Below, in pieces: positions 42,776 to 54,680 of a stretch of 64,000 nt of DNA. The position numbers and the translations under genes were made by a program. How positions within the stretch are numbered: position 1 is the first letter of the stretch; each line of letters starts with the position of its first letter. Origin of the DNA: Panax quinquefolius (taxonomy: Eukaryota; Streptophyta; Magnoliopsida; Apiales; Araliaceae); contig CM035167.1 in NCBI GenBank assembly GCA_020205615.1, positions 27,541,130-27,605,129 on the forward strand, given 5' to 3'. The notes below the pieces were generated by a model that saw only the letters and a program-made list of their open reading frames with translations, did no database searches and was not told the origin of the DNA.

Positions 42776-43391
42776 TGATTAACCTGCAATTGAAAACAAG
42801 CAATCGTCAGCCAATGATATTTTATCAAAATCTCATAGGCAATCAAAGCACCATATTATACCAACTGCAATCAATTTACCCCCAGACTTAAAAAGTGGTG
42901 TCATCTTAAAGTTAACATATTGTGGCATTGGTGCATGAATGTGCCCATTTATACAAATTAGAACCCATCTACCCTTATACTGTCCTATTTAGTCACAACA
43001 ATGACAATAACTGACAATATACTCCCCAAACAGTTTAAACGTTATATCACTAGGAAACAAAAATGTCAAATATATCACCACACTACGCACCAGTAAATTC
43101 AGTTACCACTTAGGATCAAAACACAGTTGTAATACCAATTAAAAGCCACCACATGTCACCTAAGATGTCATTACAAACTCAAAACTTGCCCATTCACACA
43201 AATTAAAGCAATATAAACAATCATAAAGCAACATCAAGCTATTGTTCCAAAATATTAGTTTATGTCCACCCCCAAGCAATTATATCAAATTAGGTTAGCA
43301 AGTGTGCAGATAATGATGAAATATAAATCTAGTAGAACTGACATGCACAAGTTTTTACAAATAGGTCTCTCAAAGGCATTTAATCAAACAC
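42776..43391 (-). other. Athila spacer upstream of the ORF
   Basis: AT-rich spacer on the 5' side of the ORF, with no frame or known site. It continues after the hAT-type insertion at 44060. Confidence 0.5.
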
Positions 43392-43399
43392 CTCATGTG

Positions 43400-43843
43400 C
43401 ACCGGCGGAACTAGGGGAGGTTTAGGGGGGTCATATGACCCCCAAACCCTGAAATCTGAAGCATATTAATATTAGTTAAATTTTATATTTGTTATGAGAT
43501 GGTATTAATTTATTTGTTTCTTCATGTCCTTCCACCTATAATAAATTAACAATTGTATTATAAGATAAAATAATGTTAAATAAGTTTGATAATTAATTAA
43601 TATTGCAATCATTTGTCTTACTGATTTAATCATACCTTGGTATCAATTTTTTATAAATGAGAATAACTTAATTCATTTTCTTGCTTTGAGTGGCTCCTCT
43701 TAGTTGTCTCCAAGGAAGATGACCAGAACCACAATATAAGGTTTTGAATATATAATATTATAATTTGTAATTTATCCATAAAAGTAGCTAATCAGTTGAC
43801 TAAAACTTCAAAGTCTGATTAATAGTCCCATATTTCAGAGGAA

Positions 43844-43880
<37 letters not shown>

Positions 43881-44051
43881 AAGTCATTAGACTCACAACT
43901 CAAAGGTTGACAAGGGTTGGAATATGATATTGTGAAATACTATAATTGGGCAAAATAAATTTGAAAGAAGCACTCCAAGCGTCAATAAATAAATTTTTTT
44001 TACTGATGTATTTTGACCCCCCCCTCTAAAAATGTTCTGGTTCCACCACTG
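43400..44051. mobile_element. hAT-type non-autonomous element with 8-bp TSD
   Basis: Terminal inverted repeats CACCGGCGGAACTAG (left) and CAGTGGTGGAACCAG (reverse complement of the right end), flanked by the perfect 8-bp duplication CTCATGTG (43392-43399 and 44052-44059). Length 652 bp, with no transposase frame and a (TA)n run at 43848-43876. Eight-base duplications and CAGTGGNGGA ends fit the hAT superfamily. Next to both termini are G/C-rich runs (GGGGGG and CCCCCCC). It needs a transposase in trans. It inserted into the Athila spacer. Confidence 0.88.
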
Positions 44052-44059
44052 CTCATGTG

Positions 44060-44936
44060 CAACTGAGAAAAATACAGTAGTTTGCATATTAGCTTCGGCA
44101 GTGCACCCCCAATTCAAACAGTTGAGCAACCAAATCAGGCGACAAAGTAACTACATAGAACAAAGATCATTGAATTCAATACCACTTCCATGCTTTGAAC
44201 AACTTTGATTAAAAATATATATAAACATACCTTTCGTTAGAAAAGAATTGATTGATGATTCACCCTTTCTAATTTCTACCTTTTTGATGGAATAAAATAT
44301 GAATAGCAGTATGAAGTCATATGAGTAGAGAGATAATGAGGATCGTGGGATGGGAATGTTAGAGATGAGTTAGGAGAAGTGGGGATTTAGAGTTAGAAAG
44401 GGGATATTATTAGTAATATCTTATTATCAGACTAGGGCTGAAAAACCCTAATTTTTTCTTATCTGAACCCCCAGCGCCGGGACACTATGGATTGAACTGA
44501 TATGGGCGTCGGGGCGCTACATAAAAGAATGGTCAAGTCAAGTACAGCGTCGGGGCTCTATCACTCATCACAAACTGAGCGTCGGGGCGCTAGGGACAAT
44601 GTTACTCTCGGACGTCTGGGCTTTGGTTTTATATACTAAAGGAACGTCGTGGCCCTAGAGCTCTTTTGCCTCTACTTTGATTTTTTTTTCTTTTTTAACA
44701 TCCTGCAATTGAATAAATAACCATTATGAGAGATGATAGAAATAATAAAACTAAGACATGCTACTTCTATCCTACTAAATTGAAATTTAAATAAAATAGA
44801 CTGTAACGAAAGTAAAATTTGGGGTTGCCTCCCTAGAGGTTGGTTTATAGTTATCAGCTCGACTTTCCTACTTTGTTCAATGATCAGATGTATCAACGAG
44901 ATGGATTAATGATGGACGTCGATCGATATCTCCACC
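44060..44936 (-). other. Athila spacer with GC-rich repeats
   Basis: AT-rich spacer except for 44465-44660, where a GCGTCGGGGCGCTA-like word recurs at uneven spacing of about 30-45 bp (44468, 44505, 44550, 44579, 44609, 44643). The word is a small inverted repeat (AGCG...CGCT). Near 44820-44840 is GGGGTTGCCTCCCTAGAGG, common in Athila downstream of integrase. No frame. Confidence 0.6.
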
Positions 44937-46055
44937 CTAATAATGTTTTAGCCATTGACCATTGACCTTGAATGTTCGCTTGGAATTAGGTTCTTCAACT
45001 TCAACGGCACCATGTCGACCTACAGATGTTACCGCGAATGGTCCAGACAAGCGAGATTTCAACTTCCCAGGAAATAACCTCAATCTAGAATTGAATAACA
45101 ACACGGCTTGATAGGGCACAAATTTTCGGTCAAGGATCTTCTTGTCATGCCATTTCTTGACTTTTTCTTTATACAACTTGGCGTTCTCATATGCTTGGTG
45201 CCGAAATTCATCCATCTCATTTAATTGAAGCAACCTTTTCTCGCCTGATGCTTGTAAGTCAAAGTTTAACTTCTGAATAGACCAATACGCATTATGTTCC
45301 AGCTCTACCGGTAAATGACACACTTTTCTGTAAACCATTTTGTATGGTGACATTCCAATAGGATTTTTGTAGGCCGTTCGATATGCCCATAAAGAATCAT
45401 CTAATCTCATTGCTTAATCCTTATGAGACAGATTCACAACCTTTTCCAAGATCCGCTTAACCTCTCAATTCAAAACTTCTGCTTGACCACTGGTTTGGGG
45501 ATGATAGGTTGTAGCAATCTTGTGTTTCTCCCCATATTTGGGCAACAATTTGGTGAAGTGCTTGTTGTAAAAATGAGTGCTATCATCACTGATTATGGCT
45601 CTTGGCGTTCCAAATCGGGTGAAAATATTCTTCCTCAAGAATCGCAGCACTACTTTGGCATCATTTGTTAGTAACACTCCACTTCAACTCATTTTGACAC
45701 ATAATTCACGGCCAAAAGTATGTACTGATTATTGAACAACGACGAGAATAGCCCCATAAAATTAATATCCAATACATCAAAGAGCTTGACCTCGAGAATT
45801 GTGTTAAGGGGAATTTCATGTCTCTTTGAAAAATTGACAACCCTTTGGAATCGGTCACACTTTAGAACAAAGAAGTAGGCATCTTTGAACAATATAGGCC
45901 AGAAAAACCCCGATTGTAATACCTTTATTGCTATTCGATCCACTCCGTAATGTCCTCCATAATCCAACGAGTGTAATGACTCAGTATGCTTTCCATTTCT
46001 TCATGTGGCGCACAACGTCGAACATCTGATCCGCACAAGTTTTAAATAGAAAAGG
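44937..46055 (-). pseudogene. Athila integrase (F)
   Basis: Minus-strand integrase in three frames. N-part at 46050-45689: PFLFKTCADQ, then the zinc region (HYGVDRIAIKVLQSGFFWPILFKDA, CDRFQRVV) and the core start LDINFMGLF. Here the first catalytic Asp (usual IDFMG) is Asn, and the second zinc Cys (DRCQ) is Phe. A stop replaces Trp after NYVSK. Middle part at 45677-45465: [12 protein letters not shown] (second Asp kept) and [11 protein letters not shown] (Glu kept). C-part at 45410-44937: DSLWAYRTAYKNPIGMSPYKMVY... to VNGQWLKHY. Cut on the right at 46055 by LTR L1. Inactive. Confidence 0.88.
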
Positions 46056-47172
46056 TGTTAGGTTTACTAGAAACAAGAATATGCAATCTAATCACATAAA
46101 TGAAGCGAAAGCATAATAAAATTGGATTTTAAAATTTTCTTACAAACAATAAACCATGATCATTCTTGTGCTTGATTATCAATCTATAAAAGAGTAGGAG
46201 AATCAGAATCATACCCTTGAATATTTGAGCTTCCTCAGGTACAAATTCAACTCCTAGTTATTCGTACTCTTCTTAAATATGCGGGATTGATTCATTCCTT
46301 TTATCAATGTTAGCCACCCAAGCGTTTGGCCTTTAGAGGTGATCCACCAAGGAAGAATAAAAACTCAAGAAGAAGAGTGTTTGGCTAAACCCTAGTTTTT
46401 CTTATCTCTGTAGAAAAAGAAGTACTCTCCAATAATTGGAATTACATCTCATGATATCTGGCATAAGACTCCTCTTATATAGATATTAATCAATCCTTCT
46501 AATCTAATTAGAAATAGGGTTATATTTAATTAATTAAGCTCCCTAATCTTATTAGGGATAATTAATTAAACTCTTTTAATTAATTTATCTCCTAATCTTA
46601 TAAGGAAAAAATGATAGTACTTATATTAAATTAATTCCCAAACTCTTTTAGAAATTAAAATAATTATAATAATTATAATAATATTAATAAGACTCCTCTT
46701 ATTAATTTATATTTAATATTCTCAAAATATTAAATAATAAATATTAAGCTATTTAATTTATTATATCACCATAGATTAAATTAAATACTTAACATATTAT
46801 TACAATTATGCCATTAACTTCTTAAATATTTTTTCTTCCTTTTTTATGGTGTGACCCTTTAGGTTCTCCATATTAAACCGAGTTGTGAATAAATCAATTA
46901 AAATAATTCTAATCTTATTTAAATAAATAAACTAAACTAATCATCTATTTAAATAAATAATATTTATTCTACATAAGCATCCTTAGCGATCAACGATTTT
47001 CCAGATAATATAGATTTCAACATTAATCATAAAAGAACCTTTGAGTAAATAGTTATTGTACAATTCAATCCTTGCACCATACAATGTCCCAATTAAATAT
47101 AAGACATGAAATTATTGTCAAGTCTTATTTTATTTTATTATATATATTTCGATTCCCAAATGCACAACTCCA
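46056..47172. repeat. truncated copia-type LTR L1
   Basis: Starts TGTTAGGTTTACTAG and matches 60901 to about 62036 of solo LTR L throughout, in the same orientation, with indels: shared words include CTTGAATAT(C)GAGCTTCCTCAGGTACAA-like sequence, GGCTAAACCCTAGTTTTTC and ACAATGTCCCAATTAAATAT. It ends near 47172, where the Tat/Ogre-like leader begins, so about 0.6 kb is missing. The left flank AAAGG could be its target duplication. Confidence 0.8.
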
Positions 47173-47700
47173 AATGTCGAGGTCGGGAAAATTTGTGTCC
47201 CTTTATATTCTTACATTTTTATGTTCTCATTTGGTTGAGTTTTGTCTGAAAAGGTAAGTTTGAAAAGGTCCGACATGTGAATGTCGACGATTTGAAAAAT
47301 AGAGTCGCTAGTAGGTAGATTTGAAATGGTTGTACCAACTCAACCGATATTGAAAAAGGTTTACACAAAGGCCCAATGGTTGGACACTGTTTAACTGGCC
47401 TTAGAAATCGAGATTTATAGAGTTTGGGTACTTGATAAAGAGGGGGGAAGGTGTTAGGTACCCCCGACTTCCGTGAAAACACGATTACCGCAACTTTTCA
47501 AATTCCCTAATTTATATGCATGTGTGTTTATTGGGCCTATGTGCAATTATTTGGAAGTAGTTCTATGCCTCGTTTGCACCTATATACAAAGGGTTTGACT
47601 TGTATATAAAAGTTTAATTTTAACAAGATATAGCAGTGAGGTTTTGGAAAACATGTTTTCAAACCCTTATGCTCAATGGTAATTGAGGCCTTTGATACTT
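47173..47700 (+). repeat. Tat/Ogre-like leader remnant, copy 2
   Basis: Plus-strand version of 37735-38280. It contains AGAGTCGCTAGTAGG (47301), then AAGGTGTTAGGTACCC (47449) and TTCCGTGAAAACACGATTAC (47469-47488), whose reverse complement is nearly exact at 37985-38005. These motifs are typical of sequence between the 5' LTR and gag in Tat/Ogre-like elements, as I recall them. No LTR or gag is attached. Confidence 0.5.
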
Positions 47701-48306
47701 CCATTTTATTCTGTATTAGGCTTGATTGATTTTATTTTCGAGATGCGAAGCATCTTCGAGAAAATAAGATGTATAGCAGTGTTGAACTCCTTATGGGCAT
47801 GAGAGCCATCCAAGGATGTCCAGACATCGTAGATAATTTACAAGTTGGCTGCAGCTGAAAAGTGTCCATTGTGGGAACCGGATCTAGATTCACAGGCTGA
47901 ATCTTCGATCTCATGGCTCCTAGGCTCACATAATAGATTAAAATGTACAAAAGCTAGAAAGAAGACCAGATTTAAATAAATCTAAGCCATTCTAGCTTCA
48001 AAAGTTCCATTTTAGTCACTTTTAAACCAGTTAAAGTTAGAGATAGCTAGATTTAGATAAATCTAGTCCACGGGCTGGAAAATTAAATATCTACATTGCG
48101 AAAGCAGTTAAAGCAGATATAAATATAAAAGTAGTAAATATATTTATAGATATATATGTATATATATATATGTGTATATATATAAATAGACGATCAACTG
48201 CCACGAATTTGGAATCCAGGCATGACTTTGGAATGGAAATATATATATTAAACTCGAACAGTTGAGCTTGGATATTCGATCCAGGCTCAACTATTCAAGT
48301 TCAAGG

Positions 48307-48345
<39 letters not shown>

Positions 48346-48952
48346 CGGTAAAAGCTACTGATATTTGATCAATGCTCAACTGTTCAAGTTCGAGTCTATA
48401 TATATAGTTATATATATATGAAGGAAAAAGCCACGGATCGACGATCTGGGCGTAACTACTCGATGAGATTCTCGATATCTATGTGTGTGTGTGTATATAT
48501 ATATATATATGTATGTATTAAAGCAGTAGAAAGCTTAAAAATCTGAAAAATATTACAGTGGGCTGCCAAGAAGACTTCAGATAGCTTTTGGGGCCTGAAA
48601 ACTCGGTTTCCACTGGTTAAATTTCAATATGTTGTCGAACATGAGCTTACAAATGTTTAGAAAGAAGAATCACAAAGTTTGGAGCAATCTAGAAGAGGTT
48701 AAGAGCTGAAATGGATAGAGTTTTCTCTTTTTTTTTCTTTTTTTCTTATATTTTATGGCTGATGGGGGGGCTATTTATAGACCAAATGTGTCATGAAGTC
48801 AACCCATGACAAAGAACTGGTTTACTCGCTACCGTAGTCAAGCCGGCTCTAAGCCATGGGTCCTATCATCTCGAAGTACGTACACTCAGACAACGCGCTG
48901 TCCGCTCGAACCTTCATAATTTTCAATCCGAGAGTCCGATGGAAGCGTGCCT
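47701..48952. other. unassigned stretch with AT microsatellites and hairpins
   Basis: No coding frame. Tracts of (TA)n lie at 48143-48185, 48307-48344 and 48485-48512. A 17-bp inverted repeat with two mismatches (GAACAGTTGAGCTTGGA / TCCAGGCTCAACTATTC, loop 7) is at about 48256-48297, and a related half recurs near 48365-48395. A minus-strand TATA-like GTCTATAAATAGCCC lies near 48767-48781. This could be the U3 and R of a Tat-like LTR read on the minus strand, but no LTR ends were found. Confidence 0.4.
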
Positions 48953-49954
48953 TGTGACGCCCCAAAATAGGTATACATCACCCATCTTGAATCGCCAAAT
49001 ACATGGTACAGAATTCAAATACAACTTAATAATACAATTGTCGTGTAAAATATGACAAAACATAAACTGAGAGTTTTAATATGAATATTGTCTTCTAGAC
49101 AGTATCCAACTCAAATGGAGTCCTCAATACATTTATTATCACACTATTTCATAAAATAGTGAGGACTACTAATGCTATCATCTGGACCGTCACTCCGTTC
49201 CCCGACTAGTCCCAGCTACGTTCTCATTTCCTGAAGAGAACAATGAAAGCAAAAGGGTGAGCTCAACTAGCCCAGTAAGAAATATTATGACTAAGATAAT
49301 GCAGAATAATTTATCGTTAGCCTTCAACAGTGTTAAACTGATAAAATATAACAAACATCAAGTTTAACTGCAGCGGAACAAGCAATTCATTAGAAGAGTC
49401 AAGTAGAGCATAAAATCTCCTATATTCTATGATTTAAAAGGTTTTCATCACTTTTATCGCTGAGACTCAGCTTAATAAATAATCCACATCATCGAATCAC
49501 CCCTGCACTACGGCCAAAGATATTCTTTAGTATCACGACCACAAGTTATACACGCACTACGAGCCAACGATATTCTTGTATTCATCGATGGTCATGATCA
49601 TGCCAACAACTGTCTATCAATGCACTACGGGCCAATGAGGACTTTTACCACATCATTTGTAACATTACGGTCATGATTATACCGAATAATCCCTGGTCAT
49701 AATCATACCAAGTCCATCTATGCACTACAGGCCATAGATGACTTTCAACATAATATAAACATGAGGATGATGACAATGATATAAGAATTCAATAAAAACA
49801 AGTTCAAGGATAAATTTTTAAAGATTTATAATTTAATTTATCCAGAATTAAATATTGTCCAAATTGTCAACATGATACTGCTTTGTGGAGTAAAATTCAA
49901 GAATGATAATGTATCAAAAATGATTTGGACCGAAAAGAAATCAATTTTTGTTAT

Positions 49955-50135
49955 GAATAGTACTTCGGGTGAATAGTACCCGAGTGAATAATACCCCGTG
50001 AATAGTACTTCGGGAATAGCACTCCGTGAATAATACTTTGTAAATAGTACTCGTGAATAGTACTTTATGAATAGTACCCGTGAATAGTACTTTTGTGAAT
50101 AGTACCGTATGAATGAATAGTACTAATGGACAGTA
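49955..50135 (-). repeat. GTGAATAGTAC minisatellite, LTR G
   Basis: About twelve units of 13-16 bp, core GTGAATAGTAC with variable CC(G/T)(A/T)G spacers. It lies downstream of the TATA box. Shorter forms are in B (5005-5170), D (16634-16700) and A (25901-25965, opposite strand reading). Confidence 0.85.
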
Positions 50136-50504
50136 CTCTGGCATGAAAATTTTAAAATTTAACAAGAATGTGCAGAAAATATCCTTGTGAAGCGATACTA
50201 GATGAAGCGCAAATTTCAAGGATATTCTACTAATTTCACGGAATATAGAAGCAATACTTTAACCGAATGATGGTATAATCAGGAATACGATATGAAATAA
50301 TATTACTCACATACTACAGAGTATAGAAGAAAATATTATTCCTATGAATACTGAACAAAATAATATCCCTTACCTCTAAAAAAGACTAGATACTGGAATA
50401 GTGAGGTAACAGACTTCTCTTCTTCTTTCTCTCTAAAGCTTCTCTCTCTATAAATCCTCTTGTGAGTCTTAGTGAATTGGTGAGAATGAAAAAAGAATGA
50501 ACTT

Positions 50505-50514
50505 CTATTTATAG
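50505..50514 (-). promoter_or_regulatory. TATA box of LTR G
   Basis: CTATAAATAG on the minus strand at the family position. Confidence 0.7.
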
Positions 50515-51666
50515 GAAAATATAGTTTCGATAATTGCACGTTTTGGGGCTCGAAATATTACAGTATAATACCTTCATCTTTTTCTTCATTTTTAATTTAG
50601 TCCTGCAAGTATTATCAAACTTGCACCACCTCCCCTAATAGTACATCTTGTGAATCAATAGTACAATCATGTGAAAAAAATAATTACAGTATAGTACCTT
50701 CATCTATACCTCCATTTTTAATTTAGTCATGCAAGTATTATCAATCTTACACCACCTCCCCTAATAGTACATACATGTGAATTAATAGTACACACATGTG
50801 AACAAATTGTTATAAGCATGTGAATTAATAGCAATTAATTGCTTATTTATCCGATTAATTACCCGATTGGTCAATATAGCCTTCAGATATCTATTATTAT
50901 CGAAATAGATATCGATTTCCACTAACACTAATAATCCCAACATAATGGAAATATCAATTTCATCTTTATTCAACACGAACTTATTCATAATTAATATTAT
51001 AACTCACAATATTTAACAACCAGGTCGTTCCCAAGAAAGAGGGGGCTTTCCGATAAGGATTTCTCCTTATTGGCGCGCAATTAGGTGACCAAACCTCTCC
51101 TTGACAGAACTTCTAGACATTGTCAATATTGCAAATAATAATATGAATAACTTTGTCGTCTCAATTATTGATTTAATAATATAAAATATTATGCACGATG
51201 ATAATCTTTGTGACAATAATTGAATCAATAATATCGAGATATGATGCAAAGAATTATCGTAGCAATAATTGAGTATAATGAGTGACTTCTCACGTAAGCA
51301 TCAATAATCAATATCGTGTGTTACTATGCAACCACGCCAGACATCGCATACTTTTACCACGGGTAGTTCAACAGGTTTAACGATAAAACTTTTCGCCGTT
51401 ATTTTTATAAAAGATAATTACGTCATTTTCTAAATAAGACAATATTTCACATGCGGTCCAATTAATGATTATGCTTGTCGCATTTAATATTCCCTGTTAA
51501 AACGAATATTCCCGATAACAACGAAAAATTTTATAACCACTTGCTTTCTTTGCAAAATTTTCAAATAATACCCACAACTATAACAGTATATCAAATCCAT
51601 ACCATAATATTCAAAAATATATTTTGAGAAAAATTAATCTTTATTCATAAAAGTTGGGGTCTTACA

Positions 51667-51679
51667 ACCTCCCCTTCTT
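51667..51679 (-). other. polypurine tract, element G
   Basis: On the minus strand AAGAAGGGGAGGT next to the LTR start. Confidence 0.8.
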
Positions 51680-52148
51680 ATGAAATTTCTTCCTCGAAAT
51701 TAGGGTGCGTACCTGGTATGTCGAAGAGGTGAGGATACCTTGACTTCATTTCAAATTCTAACTCCCAGGTCATTTCCTCAACATCACGGTTTCTCCACAA
51801 AACTTTGACTTGAGGTATAACCTTGGAGCGTAGAATATGATCCTTCTTATCAAAGATTTTAACAGGTACCTCCTCATATGTTAAATCTTTCGCTATCTCG
51901 TCCGATTCTAATTCAATAATGTGGTTCGGGTCTTTCACATATTTACGTAACATAAATACGTGAAAAACGTTATGAACACGAGACATACTTGGCGGTAAGG
52001 CGAGTCTATAGGCCACAGTTCCTACTCGATCGAGGATTAAAAATGGTCCGATGAATCGAGGATTGAGCTTTCCCCTCTTTCCAAATCTCGTAACTCCTTT
52101 CCATGGAGCAACACGTAACAACACATTATCTCCAATATTGAATTCCAC
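51678..52148 (-). CDS. integrase C-terminus with chromodomain, element G
   Basis: The cleanest chromodomain in the window: open 156-codon minus-strand frame. EFNIGDNVLLRVAPWKGVTRFGKRGKLNPRF (SH3-like tail), then the linker to SRVHNVFHVFMLRKYV, then the chromodomain with VPVKIFDKKDHILRSKVIPQVKVLWRN, EEMTWELEFEMKSRYPHLF. It ends at the polypurine tract. It would bind chromatin and bias insertion into heterochromatin. Upstream, 52336-52148, the frame is shifted ([25 protein letters not shown] is readable at 52310-52235). Confidence 0.9.
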   Translation of the reverse strand: MEFNIGDNVLLRVAPWKGVTRFGKRGKLNPRFIGPFLILDRVGTVAYRLALPPSMSRVHNVFHVFMLRKYVKDPNHIIELESDEIAKDLTYEEVPVKIFDKKDHILRSKVIPQVKVLWRNRDVEEMTWELEFEMKSRYPHLFDIPGTHPNFEEEIS

Positions 52149-52912
52149 GTCCTTTCGATGAAGATCAGCATAACTCTTTTGTCGATCTTGTGAGGTTTTA
52201 TACGTTTTTGGATCGTTTGAATCTTTTCAGTAGTCATATGTACTAACTCCGGTCCCAACAACGTTGCTTCACCCACCTCATCCCAGCATACTGGAGAACG
52301 ACACTTTCTTCCATACAATGTGTCAAATGGAGCCATGCCAATACTTGCTTAATAACTGTTATTGTAGGAAAACTCCACCAATGGTAAGAACTTGTCCTAA
52401 CTTCCTTTGAAGTCAAGGACACAGAGTCTTAATAAATCTTCAAGAGTTTGAATAGTCCTCTCCGATCGCCTCGTCTGGTTTGAGGATGATATGTCAACTA
52501 AATCGTAAATCCGTGCCCATAGCTTTTTGCAAACTAACCCAAAATCGTGAAGTGAATCTTGGGTCTCGATCAGAAACTATGGATACTGGCATACCATGCA
52601 ATCTTACAATCTCGTTTATGTACATACCAGCAAGAGGTTCAAGTGTATAAGTTTCTCGTATCGGTAGGAAATGAGCAGACTTGGTTAATCTATCAACAAT
52701 GACCCAAATCGCATCTATACCTTGAGAAACCTTGGGAAGACAAGGAACGAAATCCATGGTAATGTGCTCCCCCTTCCATTTTGGAATTTCAAGTGGTTGC
52801 AATGGACCTTTTGGCACTTGATGCTCCGCCTTGACTCGTTGACAAGTTAGACACCTTGAGATAAACCCCGCTATCTCTCTCTTCATATTGCTCCACCAAA
52901 ATGTATGTCGAA
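52149..52912 (-). pseudogene. integrase core, element G, cut by LTR H
   Basis: Minus strand. From 52912: MKREIAGFISRCLTCQRVKAEHQ (zinc Cys pair), [39 protein letters not shown] (first catalytic Asp), [15 protein letters not shown] (second Asp), then a stop near 52493 within the stretch that should lead to GQSERTIQ. The first 70 or so residues of integrase and everything upstream are missing because LTR H begins at 52913. The flank TCGAA (52908-52912) is the presumed target duplication for H. Confidence 0.88.
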
Positions 52913-54039
52913 TGTGACGCCCCCAAAATTAAGTATACATCACCCATATTGGGTCGTTAGATACATGGTACAAAATTCAAATAAAACTTACTAATACAAC
53001 TATCATGTACAATACGACAAAACATAACTTTGAGTTTGAATACAATTATTGTCTACTAGAGATTATACAAACTCAAAAGGAGTCCTCATTATAATTATTA
53101 ACACACTATTTCACAGAATAGTGAGGACTACTAATGCTATCCTCTGGACCGTCACTCCGTTCCTCGACTAGTCCCTGCTATGTTCTCATTTCCTGAAGAA
53201 AACAGTGAAAGAAAGGGTGAGCTCAACTAGCCCAGAAAAAAATATTATGACTAAGATAATGCTGAATAAATTATCGTTAGCCTTCAACAGTGTTAAACTG
53301 ATAAAATATAACAACATCAAGTTTAATCTGCAAATAAACAAGCAATCCATTAAAAGAGTCAAGTAGAGAATAAAATCTACTATCTTTTACGATTTAAAAG
53401 GTTTTTCATGACTTTTATCATTGGGACTCAAACTTTAATAAATAATCCACATCATCGAATCACCCTTGCACTATGGCCAAGGATATTCTTTAGTATCACG
53501 ACCACAAATTATCCATGCACAATGACCCAAGGACATTCAGATATTCATTAATGGTCATGATCATGCCAACAATCGGTCCATCAATGCACTACGGGCCAAT
53601 GATAACTTTTACCACATCATTTGTAACATTACTGGTCATGATTACACCGAATAATCTTGGTCATAATCATACCAAGTCCATCTATGCACCATGTGCCACG
53701 GATGACTTTCAATATAATATAAACATGAGGATGATGACAATGATATAAGAATTCAATAAAACAAGTTCAAGAATTAATTAATCCAAGAACTAATAATGTC
53801 CAAATTGTCAACATGATCATCGCTTTGTAGAGTAAAATTCAAGAATGATCGTAAGAATATTTCCATGAAAAGATCTTTGGATGAAGCGCAAATATCAAGG
53901 GTATTCTACTAATTTCATAGAGTATAGAAGTCAAAACTTTAACCAACCGAGTATAATAAAGAATGGAATAACAAAAGAAATCACCATGCATGCGCAGATT
54001 AGCATAGATAGGTTATTCAACAGAATAATAATAATGGAA

Positions 54040-54270
54040 CCCGTGAGGCAAAATTTTGCACCGGCTGAGGATGTTCCAACAGAATAATAAAGAGCGGAAC
54101 CAGTCAAGGTGTAAAACATGTAGCATGAGGATGTTCCAACAGAATAATAATAAAGACGGAACCAGTCGGTGTAAATCACATGCATGTGATGTTCCAATGA
54201 ATAATAATAAAGAGGCGGAACCAGTCCGGTGTAAAACACATGCATGTGATGTTCCAATGTAATAATAGAA
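54040..54270 (-). repeat. 60-bp tandem array in LTR H
   Basis: Four units of roughly 62 bp containing GATGTTCCAAC(A)GAATAATAA, GCGGAACCAGTC and TGTAAAACACATGCATG. Related to the array of LTR C at 14005-14240. It lies downstream of the TATA box. An open frame that runs through it is only a by-product of the repeat. Confidence 0.82.
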
Positions 54271-54512
54271 GAATGTCACCAAGTATAGGGTAAACAGCGA
54301 TACAAAAGTTATTCCAACGTAATAATAAGCAATGAAATAACAACAGTTCTCTTCATGAATAAGAAAGAATAACACCCCTTACATTAGTAGTAGATTGAAT
54401 TTGCGCAGTAGTGTAGTAATGTGAGAATACTCTTCTTCTTTTCTCTTATTCTCTCTATACTTTCTCTCTATAGCTTGAATGAATTTCGTGAAAATAATGA
54501 AGCACTAGGCCT

Positions 54513-54522
54513 CTATTTATAG
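54513..54522 (-). promoter_or_regulatory. TATA box of LTR H
   Basis: CTATAAATAG on the minus strand, 25-30 bp from the minisatellites on its upstream side. Confidence 0.7.
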
Positions 54523-54545
54523 AAGATTTCTAACTTAGCACTTGA

Positions 54546-54665
54546 AATGTAAAAAGGCAAGTGGCTTCGACGACCGGTGATGTGAAAAGAAAAGTGGTTT
54601 GACGTCTCTGTAATGTGAAACGACAATTGGTTCAAGCCCGTAATATGAAAACGGCAAGTGGTTTG
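54546..54665 (-). repeat. 32-bp minisatellite upstream of TATA, LTR H
   Basis: Four units of 30-34 bp containing AATGTGAAA(A)CGACAA(G)TGG and TTTGACGTCTGTA. It contains repeated GACGTC-like words, a bZIP-type core. Not seen in A, B, C, D or G. Confidence 0.8.
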
Positions 54666-54680
54666 ACGTCTGTAGCAGTA

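Larger units (their letters stand above)
48953..51666 (-). repeat. 3' LTR of chromovirus G (2.71 kb)
   Basis: Begins TGTGACGCCCCAAAATAGG and ends GGGGTCTTACA, followed by a polypurine tract and pol, so it is a 3' LTR on the minus strand. The left flank is TGCCT. It contains terminal palindromes (49025-49165), CACTACGGGC hairpin-type units (49505-49735), an expanded GTGAATAGTAC minisatellite (49955-50135), a TATA box (50505-50514) and the hairpin block (51019-51122). Confidence 0.92.

Noticed and set aside
54013..54375. Open frames of 108-120 codons on the minus strand rich in Tyr and Leu
   Set aside because: They run through the 60-bp tandem array of LTR H; the periodic peptide only mirrors the DNA repeat.
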